Source: Bacillota bacterium
GTDB taxonomy: Bacteria > Bacillota > Dethiobacteria > DTU022
Length of the DNA stretch: 50,580 nt
Reading direction: 5' to 3'
Assembly (NCBI GenBank): GCA_029782095.1
Contig: JAKOVL010000124.1
Coordinates: 1-50,580, forward strand
Shown: one piece after another, positions 34,748-44,516 of the stretch
How the letters are laid out: the number at the start of each line of letters is the position of its first letter
How positions within the stretch are numbered: the stretch's first letter is position 1
Position numbers and translations under genes: made by a program
The notes under the pieces: model-generated
Seen by the model: only the letters and a program-made list of their open reading frames with translations
The model's database searches: none
Told to the model about the DNA's origin: nothing

Positions 34748-35057
34748 CGCCTGATTAAACCCCCTTGGTACTGAGGAATAAAAGAAAAAGTAATTTACGC
34801 AAAAGAGCGGAAAAAATTGCGGCGGTTGTTTCTGCTTGAAAGATCGTTGGGTGATAAAAAACCGCCAGACAAGAAGAGGAAAATTCCTGTGGCGGTTAAT
34901 TATTAAGATAATTATTTCATATTGCTGTGGGTACGTTAGCCCGGTGCATTCTCTTATGTTTATATATTCTTATATTTTTTGAAAACTCCTTTTTTATTTA
35001 AAATTTTTTGATAACGTTACTCACAGTGCCCCGTCCATTATTGGCCTCGGGAATGCA
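34748..35057 (-). other. AT-rich leader region of the surface-protein cluster
   Basis: This 310-base stretch has no gene. On the minus strand it runs from the hydrolase stop through a very AT-rich part (34970-35010, with TATAT runs that could include a promoter), then a strong terminator hairpin (34856-34897), then about 105 bases of pyrimidine-rich leader to the 1496-residue gene. A third GGCGGTT-like copy lies at 34821-34827. Confidence 0.5.
34856..34897 (-). terminator. Intrinsic terminator upstream of the surface-protein cluster
   Basis: Read on the minus strand, AACCGCCA and TGGCGGTT form an 8-bp stem with a 22-base loop and are followed by six T. It lies 160 bases after the hydrolase stop and 109 bases before the 1496-residue gene. 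It ends the hydrolase transcript or attenuates a leader. Confidence 0.8.
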
Positions 35058-36785
35058 TTATTTGTGCAGGGCCAGAAATCGCTCCATGTAGTAGAGAAAA
35101 AGCTGGTTATAGTACCCGGTAAATTGAAAATCGCTGGCGTGGGCGGCCAGGGGCAGGTAAATGACCGCACAGGCTTCATTTCCCACCTCAAGGTAGCGTT
35201 CTTTAAAAGAGCGGGCAGTTTCCCAGGGGACCATCCCGTCACTGCGGCCCTGGTAAATCAGGCAGGGAGGGCTGTCCGGCCGCACCAGCTGCTCCACATC
35301 GATCCACTCCGGAGCGCCGCCGATGGCTTCCAGAATCGGCATTGCCTTATTGGCAGGGTAGAAAGGGATATACCCCTTGACCGTAATGGCCGGGTTGAAG
35401 ATTGCCTCGTGCTCTCTCCCGGCCATGGCCAGGGCCATGGCCGTAGTCAGGTGTCCTCCGGCCGAGCCTCCGGAAATGAAAACAGAGTCCAGGGAGGCGC
35501 CGTACTTTCCGGCATGCTCAGCCAGGTGGTCGGTAAAGATGCCCAGATGGCGCACCATATCATCCAGGGTGAAGGGGCCGCGAACAGTGGCGGGGGCGGC
35601 AACAGCAGAAATATCAGTATCTTTGGGGATTAAAGCGGCCACGGAGGTCAGAAAGCCGTGCAGGTTCATAATATCAGGCAGGGTAACCAGGCTGGTCAGC
35701 CCATACTGGACGTCAAAAACAGTATAGCCTTGAGAGGCCAGGTATTTATTCATCTGCATCATATTGGCGAAGCCCTTGTCTCCGGCTATCCAGGCGCCGC
35801 CGTGAATACGGATAATGGTGGTGCCATAGCCAGGCAGATCCGGTTGAGTCAATAAAGGTTTGTAGACATCAAAATAGAGCTTTATGCCCCGGTCAACACC
35901 TTCTGTTCCCTCGTAAAAAAGGATGTCACGCTCTACAGTGTAGCCATTTTGGGGATACCCTAGAAAATAGGCGGGCAGGGAGAAACGGTGCTTGAGGAAA
36001 TGCTTTTCGGCGGCCGGATCCAGGCGTGCCGGCCAGTCTTCGCCGAAGGCGGCCCTGAACTCATCCTCGGCTTGCTTTGCTGCTCCCGGGGTAAGCAGCA
36101 GCGGTAGAAGGAACACTAGGAACAGCACCAGCCCGGCCAGCCCAACAATGATGTTTACAGGGCAACCCGGTTTCCCGTATAATTTCAAGATCCAGAGGGT
36201 CAAAGCCGCGTAAAAAAAGGCTAAAAAGAGGGCGCTCTGGGAAATCCAGATCTGGAGCAGGCCGGCGTAATCGGTGAGCAGGATGTAGGCGTTGAAAAAG
36301 CCTGAAAGCAGGACTAAAAAGAGCTTAATCAGCAGCAAGATCCTGCCCCCGGAAGGTCGCGGCGGGTTTTCGCCCTGGTCAAAATATTCTCCGGCCAGGC
36401 TCCGGGTCAGCCCGGCGTGGAGCAGGCCGGCAATCAGCACGGCAAAGTAGCCTGGGTAAACCAGGAAAAATTGGACTAGCGCTTCCGTGCGGGGCGCGTA
36501 AACGGAGTTGGCCACCGCCCCTCCCAGGCCCATCAAGCCCACGGAGACCATGGAAATGATCAGGTAGGCGGTACCCCACCGCTGCAGCCTTTTCCCGGCG
36601 CCTTTAGTATAATTCAGGAGTACCAGCAGCAGGTTTAAAGCCAGGGCCGCCAATAGGGCGATCCCGAACAGCGTCGGCAGGACGGCTGCTCTCCCGGCGG
36701 CGATAAAGTAGACACCATAGACCATGGAGGCAAAGTTCAGGGCTAATGCGGCAGCAGCCAGTGGTTGGCGTATCTCCCGGTGCAT
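35058..36785 (-). CDS. Membrane-fused alpha/beta hydrolase (BD-FAE/HSL-like esterase)
   Basis: A 575-residue fusion. Residues 1-250 contain about seven membrane segments. Residues 270-575 form an alpha/beta-hydrolase of the acetyl-esterase type: IRIHGGAWIAGDKG is the oxyanion HGG loop, GGSAGG holds the nucleophile Ser, PCLIYQGRSDGMVPW supplies the acid Asp and AAHASDF the His. The catalytic domain follows a hydrophobic segment (about 207-233), so it may face outward and act on acyl groups of envelope polymers; this is inference. It reads towards the surface-protein cluster but is separated from it by a terminator. Confidence 0.8.
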   Translation of the reverse strand: MHREIRQPLAAAALALNFASMVYGVYFIAAGRAAVLPTLFGIALLAALALNLLLVLLNYTKGAGKRLQRWGTAYLIISMVSVGLMGLGGAVANSVYAPRTEALVQFFLVYPGYFAVLIAGLLHAGLTRSLAGEYFDQGENPPRPSGGRILLLIKLFLVLLSGFFNAYILLTDYAGLLQIWISQSALFLAFFYAALTLWILKLYGKPGCPVNIIVGLAGLVLFLVFLLPLLLTPGAAKQAEDEFRAAFGEDWPARLDPAAEKHFLKHRFSLPAYFLGYPQNGYTVERDILFYEGTEGVDRGIKLYFDVYKPLLTQPDLPGYGTTIIRIHGGAWIAGDKGFANMMQMNKYLASQGYTVFDVQYGLTSLVTLPDIMNLHGFLTSVAALIPKDTDISAVAAPATVRGPFTLDDMVRHLGIFTDHLAEHAGKYGASLDSVFISGGSAGGHLTTAMALAMAGREHEAIFNPAITVKGYIPFYPANKAMPILEAIGGAPEWIDVEQLVRPDSPPCLIYQGRSDGMVPWETARSFKERYLEVGNEACAVIYLPLAAHASDFQFTGYYNQLFLYYMERFLALHK

Positions 36786-36991
36786 ATTAATCCCTCCGGT
36801 TGGTTTAATGGTGGCGATTCCGCCACAATTCTCATTTTATTCTACACAACTTTGCCTGTTCCTTCATTCTAAAAAAACTGTGGCACAATTATGGCAGGCG
36901 GCGGCAGGATTTCAGAATGTCCTGGGGAAGGCGAGGCGAGTAAAGGGGCTGGGGCTGCGGCTTTTTGCAGCCATGGAGCCGGGACACGGCT

Positions 36992-38035
36992 TTAATCATG
37001 AAACAGCCGGGGCAAATTATCCCGGAAGGGAGGGTAGACGATTCCTTTTTCCGTGGCCAGCGCAGTAATATTTTGGTGGGGCGTGATGTCAAAGCCGGGA
37101 TTATATACCTTGACATTGTCCGGTGCAATGGCTTTGCCGCAAAGGTGGGTGACCTCGGAAGCGCTTCTTTCTTCAATGGGGATATCTTTTCCTGTTGCTG
37201 TATTTAAATCGATCGTCGGGGTGGGGGCAGCCACATAAAATGGAATCTTATAATGCCTGGCCAGGATGGATACACCGAGGGTCCCGATTTTGTTAGCCAC
37301 ATCACCGTTGGCCGCCACCCGGTCACAGCCCACCAGGACAGCATCAATTTTCCCCTGGGACATGACCATGGCCGCCATGTTATCGGTAATCAGGGTAACA
37401 TCCATGCCGGCCTGCTGCAGCTCAAAAGCGGTCAGGGCCGCACCCTGCAGCCTTGGCCTGGTTTCATCGACATATATTTTTAAATGCCAGCCTTTTTCCG
37501 CGGCCAGGTAAAGGGGAGCCGTGGCTGTGCCGTAAGCCGAGGTGGCCAGAATACCGGCGTTGCAGTGCGTAAGGATCCCCATGTTGTCCCGCAGTAAAGT
37601 TAATAAATTTTCTCCGATACGGCGGTTGATTTCTTTATCTTCAGCATGAATTTGCATCGCTTCCTCGCGCAGCGCTTCTTTGATGCGGGCGACCGGAAGC
37701 TGCTTGAGCTTGCGGGCCGTGGCCTTCATTCTATCCAGGGCCCAAAACAAGTTGACAGCGGTGGGCCGGGAGGAGGCCAGGGCGGCTGCTTTTTTCTCCA
37801 GCACATTGTAAAATTTAGCAAAATCTTGCTCCGGGCAGTTTTTTACGCCCAGATAAAGGCCGTAGGCTGCGGCAATGCCGATCGCCGGGGCTCCTCTCAC
37901 TTTCATCTCCCTGATGGCTTCCCCAACCGCTTCGGCCGATGCGAGTGTTTCATGAACGATGGCGCCCGGGAGCTTGGTCTGGTCAATGATCACCAGTTTT
38001 TCTTCTTCCCATTGAATTGGATTGAGCAGGGCCAA
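36992..38035 (-). CDS. mtnA: S-methyl-5-thioribose-1-phosphate isomerase
   Basis: A 347-residue cytoplasmic enzyme of the methionine salvage pathway that converts methylthioribose-1-phosphate to methylthioribulose-1-phosphate. Characteristic segments are [15 protein letters not shown] near 45-60, [15 protein letters not shown] with the catalytic Cys near 157-171, and [19 protein letters not shown] with the catalytic Asp near 235-253. The length is normal. The start is TTG 38035 with AAGGAGG about 8 bases upstream. No other mtn gene is near. A weak GGCTGC/GCAGCC hairpin lies after the stop near 36952-36971. Alternative related families are eIF-2B-like and ribose-1,5-bisphosphate isomerases, but the motifs favour MtnA. 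Confidence 0.93.
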   Translation of the reverse strand: MALLNPIQWEEEKLVIIDQTKLPGAIVHETLASAEAVGEAIREMKVRGAPAIGIAAAYGLYLGVKNCPEQDFAKFYNVLEKKAAALASSRPTAVNLFWALDRMKATARKLKQLPVARIKEALREEAMQIHAEDKEINRRIGENLLTLLRDNMGILTHCNAGILATSAYGTATAPLYLAAEKGWHLKIYVDETRPRLQGAALTAFELQQAGMDVTLITDNMAAMVMSQGKIDAVLVGCDRVAANGDVANKIGTLGVSILARHYKIPFYVAAPTPTIDLNTATGKDIPIEERSASEVTHLCGKAIAPDNVKVYNPGFDITPHQNITALATEKGIVYPPFRDNLPRLFHD

Positions 38036-38260
38036 GGGAAAATCCTCCTTGCGCTTCGCCTTTGTACCTATACATCTTAATCTTGATTCAATTCTGCCGC
38101 ATTTTATTCCTGCCCTGCCTCATAAAAAAAGAGGTTCAGTTTTTGTTCAGCATTTGCTATTAAATATGATTTATAATAATGCATGGAAGGTGTACGCCAT
38201 AAGGCAGTGAGGTTTCCCCGTTCTTTGGGGCCAGGAGGCCAAATGAAAGGGAGGTTCGCC

Positions 38261-38986
38261 ATGATTGAAATTGTCAATTTGTCAAAAAGTTACAACCGGG
38301 GTGCCATAAAAGCCGTTGATGGGCTTAATTTAAAGGTAAAGCCCGGAGAAATCTTCGGTTTTCTAGGCCCCAATGGCGCAGGCAAAACCACCACTATAAA
38401 AATGATGGTGGGCCTGCTTAAGCCGGACAGCGGAACCGTAACCATAAACGGCTATAACATTTTGGAGGATCCGCTGGCAGTTAAAAAATCCATTAGCTAC
38501 GTACCGGACACGCCGGAAGTATATGAGAAGTTGACGGGGATTGAATATCTTAATTTCCTGGGAGACGTTTACGGTGTCTCCGGGGCCCTGCGCAAAGAGA
38601 GGATTTCCACCCTGCTGGACCTCTTTGAGCTTGGAGGGGCTGTTGGCGATTTAATTCAATCTTATTCACACGGCATGCGCCAGAAAATTGTGCTGGTGGG
38701 CGCCCTGCTGCATGAGCCGGAAGTGTTTATCCTGGACGAACCCATGGTTGGATTGGATCCCAGGTCCTCCAATAATCTTAAGAACTATATGCGCGACCAT
38801 TGCGCTAAAGGAAAAACCGTATTTTTCTCCACGCATATCCTGGAAGTGGCCGAGCGGTTGTGTGATCGCATCGGCATCATCCACCGCGGCCGTTTAATTG
38901 CCTGCGGCACGATGGAAGAACTAAAAGAGCTGTCTGAAAGCAAGGAAACCCTGGAAAATATTTTCCTGGAGCTGACTGAAAGATGA
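38261..38986 (+). CDS. ABC transporter ATP-binding protein
   Basis: A 241-residue ATPase of an ABC-2-type exporter. Walker A is GPNGAGKTT, the Q-loop region follows at VPDTPEVYEKLTG, the signature is YSHGMRQKI (in place of LSGGQ), Walker B is VFILDEPMVGLD and the switch His is STHILE. ATG 38261 is chosen with GGGAGG 6 bases upstream; ATG 38243, also behind an AGGAGG, would add six residues. It overlaps the permease gene by four bases (ATGA), so they form one translationally coupled exporter. The cargo is unknown. Confidence 0.92.
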   Translation: MIEIVNLSKSYNRGAIKAVDGLNLKVKPGEIFGFLGPNGAGKTTTIKMMVGLLKPDSGTVTINGYNILEDPLAVKKSISYVPDTPEVYEKLTGIEYLNFLGDVYGVSGALRKERISTLLDLFELGGAVGDLIQSYSHGMRQKIVLVGALLHEPEVFILDEPMVGLDPRSSNNLKNYMRDHCAKGKTVFFSTHILEVAERLCDRIGIIHRGRLIACGTMEELKELSESKETLENIFLELTER

Positions 38987-40650
38987 AAGCGCTGAAGCTA
39001 ATCGGGTTGCAGATAAAGGTGAATTTCGGCATTTCGGCGTTGCGCTGGTATCTGAAAAATGATTTAAAACGTTTCTTCGGCAGTGTGGGCCTGGTCTTAC
39101 TTGTTGCGGTCAGCATAGGCCCCCTCTTTTTCCTTTACCTGAGCATGCTGCAGAGCGCCTACGATCTTGCCGGTGCGCTGGGGCAGCCAGGGGCCATTAT
39201 TGCTTCGGCGGTGGTGCTGTCCTCTCTGCTGGTCCTTGTTTTTGGCCTGACCTATGTTATGTCCGTATTTTATTTTTCAAAAGATTTATCTTTGCTGGTT
39301 CCCCTGCCGCTTCTGCCGGGAGAGATCCTGGGCGCCAAGTTTACCGTGGTGCTGCTCTATGACTACTTGACAGCCGCTCCCTTTTACCTGCCGGCGCTGT
39401 GGGTTTATGGAGTAAACAGCGGCTCAGGCCCCCTTTACTGGATTGCTGGCATCATGATCTTTTTGCTGGTGCCGGTAATTCCCCTGGCACTAACTTCCGC
39501 CTTTATGCTGCTGCTCATGCGCCTGACCAACTTGAGCCGTAAACGGGACACTCTGCGGTTAATCGGGTTGTTCGTCTTTTTGGCTATCCTGCTGGCCGTC
39601 AATTTTTTTCTCACTACCATTCCGGCGGGGGAGGAGATGCAATACCTGGAAAAGATCCTCCTGGCAGAGGAGGGACTTGTGCATCACTCCACCCGGGCAT
39701 ACCCTCCCGCCCTTTTTGCCGCCCGGGCCCTTACTGCAGGGGGGGTGGAGTCGCTGCTGAACTTTGCCTGGTTCTTGGGAATCAGCCTGGCGGGAGCTGC
39801 CCTGGTCCTCTGGCTCGGTCAGAGAATGTTTTTCCAGGGATTGATTGGCGCATCGGAAGTGGAGCGGGGCAAAACGCTATCCCGGGAGGAACTGGCCCGG
39901 AGGACCGCCGGGGCCTCCTCTCCGGCCCTGGCCATTGCTATGCGGGAAATAAAATATTTGCTTCGCACCCCCATTTATCTCTTTAACAGCCTGGCCATGA
40001 TTGCAGTTGTTCCCGTGGTGTTGTTGATTTCACTAATTACCGGGGGCGGATTGGAGTCGCTTTTGTCCATCCTGCGGGATGGGGCTCCCCGGATGCTGCA
40101 GATTTTGGGCGGCGCCGCTTTCATCGGAGTGATGGCCTTGTTTACTCCGGCAGCTTCCAGCTCCTTTTCCCGGGAAGGAAAACTATTTTGGATTTCCCAG
40201 GTTATTCCTGTCCCGCCGCAGGAACAGATCCGGGGGAAGATGGTTTATTCGCTGCTTATCGCCGCCCTGGCCGTGCCTGTTGTGGCCCTGGCGGGCATAC
40301 TGCTTTTGTCCTGGGGTATTGTTGATGTGCTTCTGGCAGCACTGGCCGGCATGGTTTTAAGCCTTCCGGCCATTACTTCCAGCTTGCTAATCGATCTGCT
40401 CAGGCCTTACCTTACCTGGGATAATCCCCAAAAGGCGATTAAACAGAATCTTAATGTTCTGTTTGGCATGGTGGCCGGGGGCGGTCTCTACTACCTGCTC
40501 TATCTTGCAGGGCGCTATGTTTACGAGAGCACCGCGGCGCTTCTGTCCGTATACCTGGTTGTTTTAGGAGGAGCGGCCCTTGCAGGTTGGACTCTCTACC
40601 TTGTTTTAATGAAGATCGCACCGGCCCGCTATCGCGATATTGTTGTTTAA
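38983..40650 (+). CDS. ABC exporter permease
   Basis: A 555-residue membrane protein with about 12 predicted membrane segments in clusters (about 33-60, 70-95, 115-165, 180-205, 255-275, 335-360, 375-395, 425-470 and 500-545). The pattern and its coupling with the ATPase fit the putative ABC exporter family found beside single ATPase genes in Clostridia. No substrate can be deduced. The start ATG 38983 overlaps the ATPase stop. An intergenic region of about 330 bases follows. Confidence 0.85.
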   Translation: MKALKLIGLQIKVNFGISALRWYLKNDLKRFFGSVGLVLLVAVSIGPLFFLYLSMLQSAYDLAGALGQPGAIIASAVVLSSLLVLVFGLTYVMSVFYFSKDLSLLVPLPLLPGEILGAKFTVVLLYDYLTAAPFYLPALWVYGVNSGSGPLYWIAGIMIFLLVPVIPLALTSAFMLLLMRLTNLSRKRDTLRLIGLFVFLAILLAVNFFLTTIPAGEEMQYLEKILLAEEGLVHHSTRAYPPALFAARALTAGGVESLLNFAWFLGISLAGAALVLWLGQRMFFQGLIGASEVERGKTLSREELARRTAGASSPALAIAMREIKYLLRTPIYLFNSLAMIAVVPVVLLISLITGGGLESLLSILRDGAPRMLQILGGAAFIGVMALFTPAASSSFSREGKLFWISQVIPVPPQEQIRGKMVYSLLIAALAVPVVALAGILLLSWGIVDVLLAALAGMVLSLPAITSSLLIDLLRPYLTWDNPQKAIKQNLNVLFGMVAGGGLYYLLYLAGRYVYESTAALLSVYLVVLGGAALAGWTLYLVLMKIAPARYRDIVV

Positions 40651-40978
40651 TACGGTTTTTTCGGCTGTTTGACTTTTTCATCATCGGGTCCACGTCTTTT
40701 GGGCTGATTAGAAGGAAAAGTGTTTGTTCAGAAAGAAAGTTAGGTAAGTAACATGCTTTTTCGGGCTGCTGCGAGGGTCATATGTTAACATAGATAATTA
40801 GCCGTACCGGCGTGCTGGACAGGCGGTCGCTCACAGGACCTGGCTCCTTCAAACGAACATTGATCATCGCTGCGGCTGGTGCAAAGTTAAATAAACAGAT
40901 TAGTAAGCCAGGCGGCGTCTTATGGCTGGTGTGCCCAATCGATTGCTTGAGAAGTTTGACCAAAGAAGGGAGCAGAAT
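40651..40978. other. Intergenic stretch before serC
   Basis: No gene is seen. No T-box specifier or terminator pair, and no known riboswitch core, was recognised. A mild dyad CAGG...CCTG lies within 40822-40844. Confidence 0.4.
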
Positions 40979-42100
40979 ATGAATATTAAACCGGCAGTAA
41001 AACCAAAAAATGCACACTTTTCTTCGGGACCCTGCGCCAAATTCCCCGGGTACAGCCTGCAGGCCCTTGCCCATGCACCCCTGGGCCGCTCTCATCGCAG
41101 CGCCACCTGCAAAGCGAAACTGGCTGAATCCATTGAGAAAACCAGGGAGCTGCTGCAGATCCCGGAAGATTACCGTATTGGCATTGTGCCCGGCTCCGAT
41201 ACAGGAGCCTTTGAGATGGCCATGTGGAACCTTCTGGGGAAAAGGCCGGTAGATGTAATCTTTTTTGAATCCTTCGGCAAAACCTGGGCCGATGACATTC
41301 TGGAGCAGTTACAGTTAAAACAGGTCCGTCTTATCGAGGCCGATTACGGTGATCTTCCCGATCTATCTCAGGTGGACTTCAGTCATGATGTGGTTTTTAC
41401 CTGGAATGGGACCACCAGCGGGGTTAAGATTCCCAGCGGCGATTTCATCCCGGTTGAAAGGGAAGGCTTGACCTTGTGCGATGCTACTTCAGCGGTTTTT
41501 GCCATGGAGATTCCCTGGGAAAAACTTGATGCAGCCACCTTTTCCTGGCAGAAGGTCCTGGGGGGAGAAGCGGCCCACGGTATGCTCATCCTCTCCCCCC
41601 GTGCCGTAGAGCGCATCGAGAATTACGATCCGCCGTGGCCTCTGCCCAAGATATTCCGCTTGAAGAAAAAGGGAAAACTGATGGAGGAGATTTTTAAAGG
41701 CTCCACGATTAATACTCCTTCCATGCTTTGCAATGAAGATTACCTGGCCGCTTTAGACTGGGCCAAATCCATCGGCGGCCTCAAGGAGTTGATCAGGCGC
41801 AGCGAAGCCAATCTAAAGGTTGTTGAAACCTTTGTTTCCGAGCGGCCATGGATTGATTTCCTGGCCCGGGACCGGGCCTATCGCTCCAACACTAGCGTTT
41901 GTCTAAAGTTATCTCTGCCTCCGGAAAGAGTGAAACAGCTGGTCAGGCTCCTGGAAGAAGAAGGGGCGGCTTATGATATCGCTTCCTACCGGGAGGCCCC
42001 CCCCGGACTGCGCTTCTGGTGCGGGGCCACGGTAGAAAAAGAAGATCTAGAATTGGCGCTGCGCTGGCTGGAATGGGCTTACCATGAGGTTAAAGCTTGA
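40979..42100 (+). CDS. serC: Phosphoserine aminotransferase (Methanosarcina/alphaproteobacterial type)
   Basis: A 373-residue PLP enzyme converting 3-phosphohydroxypyruvate and glutamate to phosphoserine in serine synthesis. [16 protein letters not shown] at the start, [16 protein letters not shown] and [13 protein letters not shown] are typical of the divergent SerC subfamily rather than the Escherichia type. The PLP lysine lies in [18 protein letters not shown] 40979 is chosen with AAGGGAG upstream; the reading could extend to 40922. serA is not adjacent. Confidence 0.9.
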   Translation: MNIKPAVKPKNAHFSSGPCAKFPGYSLQALAHAPLGRSHRSATCKAKLAESIEKTRELLQIPEDYRIGIVPGSDTGAFEMAMWNLLGKRPVDVIFFESFGKTWADDILEQLQLKQVRLIEADYGDLPDLSQVDFSHDVVFTWNGTTSGVKIPSGDFIPVEREGLTLCDATSAVFAMEIPWEKLDAATFSWQKVLGGEAAHGMLILSPRAVERIENYDPPWPLPKIFRLKKKGKLMEEIFKGSTINTPSMLCNEDYLAALDWAKSIGGLKELIRRSEANLKVVETFVSERPWIDFLARDRAYRSNTSVCLKLSLPPERVKQLVRLLEEEGAAYDIASYREAPPGLRFWCGATVEKEDLELALRWLEWAYHEVKA

Positions 42101-42308
42101 CCGGTGTAATACGGGCGGGACCCAGCCGGGCACCTTGTGAGCAGGGATTTTGAGTTGCAGCCAGGCCGGAAAAGTGCAGACGTTTTCTTCGCCTCGTATA
42201 AAATAGATTCTTTCTGCTGGATAATAAACTTGCTTTTCGTAACGTCGCTTATTAAAATGGTATTTGGGTTGAAATAGTATTCTATAAACAGTAAAGGAGG
42301 TTTTATTT

Positions 42309-42944
42309 GTGGCAGACTATGAAGGAATGGCTAACGGTGTGGTTTCGGGAGACTTTAACCGGGTGGCCGAGTTGACCAGGCAGGCCATTGATGAAGGCGC
42401 TGCCCCCGTGGAGATTATCAACGAGGGCCTGATCAAGGGGATGAACGTGGTCGGGGCCCGGTTTAAAGCGGGGGAGATGTATGTTCCCGAGGTAATGATG
42501 GCGGCCCGGGCCATGAAAGCGGGGATGGACCTGGTCAAGCCCCTTATTGCTGAAAGCGACCTGCCCACGGCGGGCAAGGTGGTTTTGGGCACGGTGGCCG
42601 GGGACCTGCACGACATCGGCAAGAACCTGGTGGGGATGATGATGGAGAGTGCAGGGATGAACGTGATTAACCTGGGCGTTGATATCAGCCCGGAGAAGTT
42701 TGCCGAGGCGGTGCGGGAGCATAAGCCTGACATAGTGGCCATGAGCGCCCTTTTGACCACGACCATGCTGGCCATGAAAGACACCATTGAGGTGCTGCAG
42801 GAAGAGGGTTTAAGGGACTCGGTGAAGGTGATCGTGGGTGGCGCGCCGGTGACCAATGATTTTGCCACCGAGATCGGGGCCGACGGCTGGGCGCCCGATG
42901 CGGCATCGGCCAAAGACCTCGCCCTGGAACTGGTCGGCAAATAA
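42309..42944 (+). CDS. Corrinoid protein (methyltransferase-type cobalamin carrier)
   Basis: A 211-residue two-domain protein: a helical cap (about 1-88) and a Rossmann-like cobalamin domain with DLHDIGKN (residues 99-106, His101 the cobalt ligand). This is the MtmC/MtbC/MtaC type, which carries a methyl group between a substrate-specific methyltransferase and an acceptor such as tetrahydrofolate. The length is normal. The start is GTG 42309 with AGGAGG upstream. It is an orphan: no methyltransferase or reactivase gene is next to it, and a terminator follows. The substrate is therefore unknown. Codons look more G/C-ending than in neighbours, which may reflect high expression. Confidence 0.9.
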   Translation: MADYEGMANGVVSGDFNRVAELTRQAIDEGAAPVEIINEGLIKGMNVVGARFKAGEMYVPEVMMAARAMKAGMDLVKPLIAESDLPTAGKVVLGTVAGDLHDIGKNLVGMMMESAGMNVINLGVDISPEKFAEAVREHKPDIVAMSALLTTTMLAMKDTIEVLQEEGLRDSVKVIVGGAPVTNDFATEIGADGWAPDAASAKDLALELVGK

Positions 42945-42975
42945 ACATAATTATAGAGTATTTTTTAGAAGCACG

Positions 42976-43007
42976 GCCCGGTCCAGTTTCTCTGGAGCCG
43001 GGCTTTT
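42976..43007 (+). terminator. Intrinsic terminator after the corrinoid protein gene
   Basis: GCCCGGTCCAG (42976-42986) pairs with CTGGA-G-CCGGGC (42992-43003, one bulged G) around TTTCT and is followed by TTTT. Confidence 0.85.
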
Positions 43008-43131
43008 ATATGCAAATTGCGACATATTATTACCAGGAACAAGGAAATTCGCCTGCTCAGGTGGAATTATACAAGCAAAACTAAAAAATACCGGTTGAAA
43101 AAAGACTGCTTGACGAACAGGGGTGGTGGCA

Positions 43132-44427
43132 ATGGGCCGGAAGACCGGCCACCGGGGCTTCTTTGGCAGAAGAAAAGAAAATGGTCTTCAGGTTTTGCCT
43201 TACCGGATTCGCGACAATTTCCTGTCACCCGAACAGGCCTCTTATTTTAAGATGCTCTTGTCGGCGGCGGGAGATACTTTTGCCATCTGCCCCAGGGTGA
43301 ACCTGGCAGATATTATTTCCGTCGCCCAAGACGAAGCAGACCATTTCAAGGAGAGGCTTAGCGGGATACAGATTGATTTTTTAATTTGCGACAAGGATAC
43401 GCTGCTGCCTCTGGCTGCTGTGGTTCTCTCTAGGGAAACTGAAGCAACCAATGATTTGCGAGAACGGGATTATTTCCTGGATGATGTATTTGACGCGGCA
43501 AAGCTGCCCCTGGTTCGCTTTTTTACCGGAAACCCTTACAGCCCTGGAGATTTGCGGGAAAGCCTTCTGGAGGCAGCTGAATCAGTTAGGCCAAAGTCTT
43601 TGGACGGGCTGTTTCCAGATAGCTGGACAGGCTTAGAAAAAAAGGCCCCGCCGGCAAAATCGAAAGTGTGGCAGCAGCCTGAGCCGAGCCACCAGGAGAG
43701 CGAAGGCCATGCAGAAGAGCTGCTGCAGGAGGCGGACTTAAAACAAGAAGAACCGCAGCCGGAACCGGAAATCATAGAAACCGCAGGGGAAGCATACCAG
43801 GAGCGCGAACGGTATAAGCCTGTGTCCGAAGAAGATCTTGCGCCTGAGTCCACATGGACGCCGCCCCTTAAACAGCCGCTGGAAGACCTGCAGCAACCCC
43901 AGGCTGTATTTATGACCGCGGCAGAAGCAGCACCGCTTGAATCTGCCCAGGAATTTTTAAAAGAAAAGCACGGGGCGGAGATAGAAAAGCCTAAACCGCT
44001 GGACAGTCCTGCTGTGCTCCGCTTTTTGCACTCCGAGCAGGAGCAGACGCCCGGTATTGATTTTTTTACCGGTTCATTAAGCGATATTCCGCCCCCGCCG
44101 GAAGAACGTATGAACGCTGCAGAAGCCGGTGATCTGGAGTTTGGGCCAAACAAGCCCAGCGATGTTCCAAGCGCTGATATGGCTGATGGTGACGATGCGC
44201 AAGGGCCGACGGCTTTTTTTTCAGCGGAGCTGCCTGACCTGGAGCAGTTAAAGGCAAAAATGAAGCGAGAAGTGGAGCTGGCCGCCCAGAAAGCGCTGCA
44301 GTCGGGAGCACCGGAATGCCCCCGCTGTACCGCCACCATGGTCTTGCGCACCTCTAGACGCGGCCACCGGTTTTACGTTTGTGCCAATTATCCCCATTGC
44401 CGAGAAGTAAAGGGCCTGTATGAGTGA
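43132..44427 (+). CDS. DUF2726 protein with acidic linker and C-terminal topoisomerase-type zinc ribbon
   Basis: A 431-residue three-part protein. Residues about 15-135 fit DUF2726, a small nuclease-like (PD-(D/E)xK-related) domain: LLSAAGDTFAICPRVNLADI, then IDFLICDKDTLLPLAAVVL. A long low-complexity region rich in Glu, Pro and Gln (about 165-385) follows. The last 40 residues are a zinc ribbon as in topoisomerase I tails: CPRCTATMVLRTSRRG, then FYVCANYPHCREVKG. This suggests a nucleic-acid-linked role. ATG 43132 is chosen with GGGG upstream; GTG 43123 or 43126 are possible. Confidence 0.75.
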   Translation: MGRKTGHRGFFGRRKENGLQVLPYRIRDNFLSPEQASYFKMLLSAAGDTFAICPRVNLADIISVAQDEADHFKERLSGIQIDFLICDKDTLLPLAAVVLSRETEATNDLRERDYFLDDVFDAAKLPLVRFFTGNPYSPGDLRESLLEAAESVRPKSLDGLFPDSWTGLEKKAPPAKSKVWQQPEPSHQESEGHAEELLQEADLKQEEPQPEPEIIETAGEAYQERERYKPVSEEDLAPESTWTPPLKQPLEDLQQPQAVFMTAAEAAPLESAQEFLKEKHGAEIEKPKPLDSPAVLRFLHSEQEQTPGIDFFTGSLSDIPPPPEERMNAAEAGDLEFGPNKPSDVPSADMADGDDAQGPTAFFSAELPDLEQLKAKMKREVELAAQKALQSGAPECPRCTATMVLRTSRRGHRFYVCANYPHCREVKGLYE

Positions 44428-44516
44428 TGCAGCGCCGTCTTTGTTACATAAACAGGGTCAGCGGGGTAAAATAAAATTTAAGGAACCGTTTAAAACCGCT
44501 CCCTGGGGGGAAATGG

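Noticed and set aside
40651-40978. Possible T-box or serine-related riboswitch before serC
   Set aside because: No T-box core sequence, specifier loop or terminator/antiterminator pair was found.
42101-42308. Possible cobalamin riboswitch before the corrinoid protein gene
   Set aside because: No B12-box-like sequence was recognised and the region is too short for the usual element.
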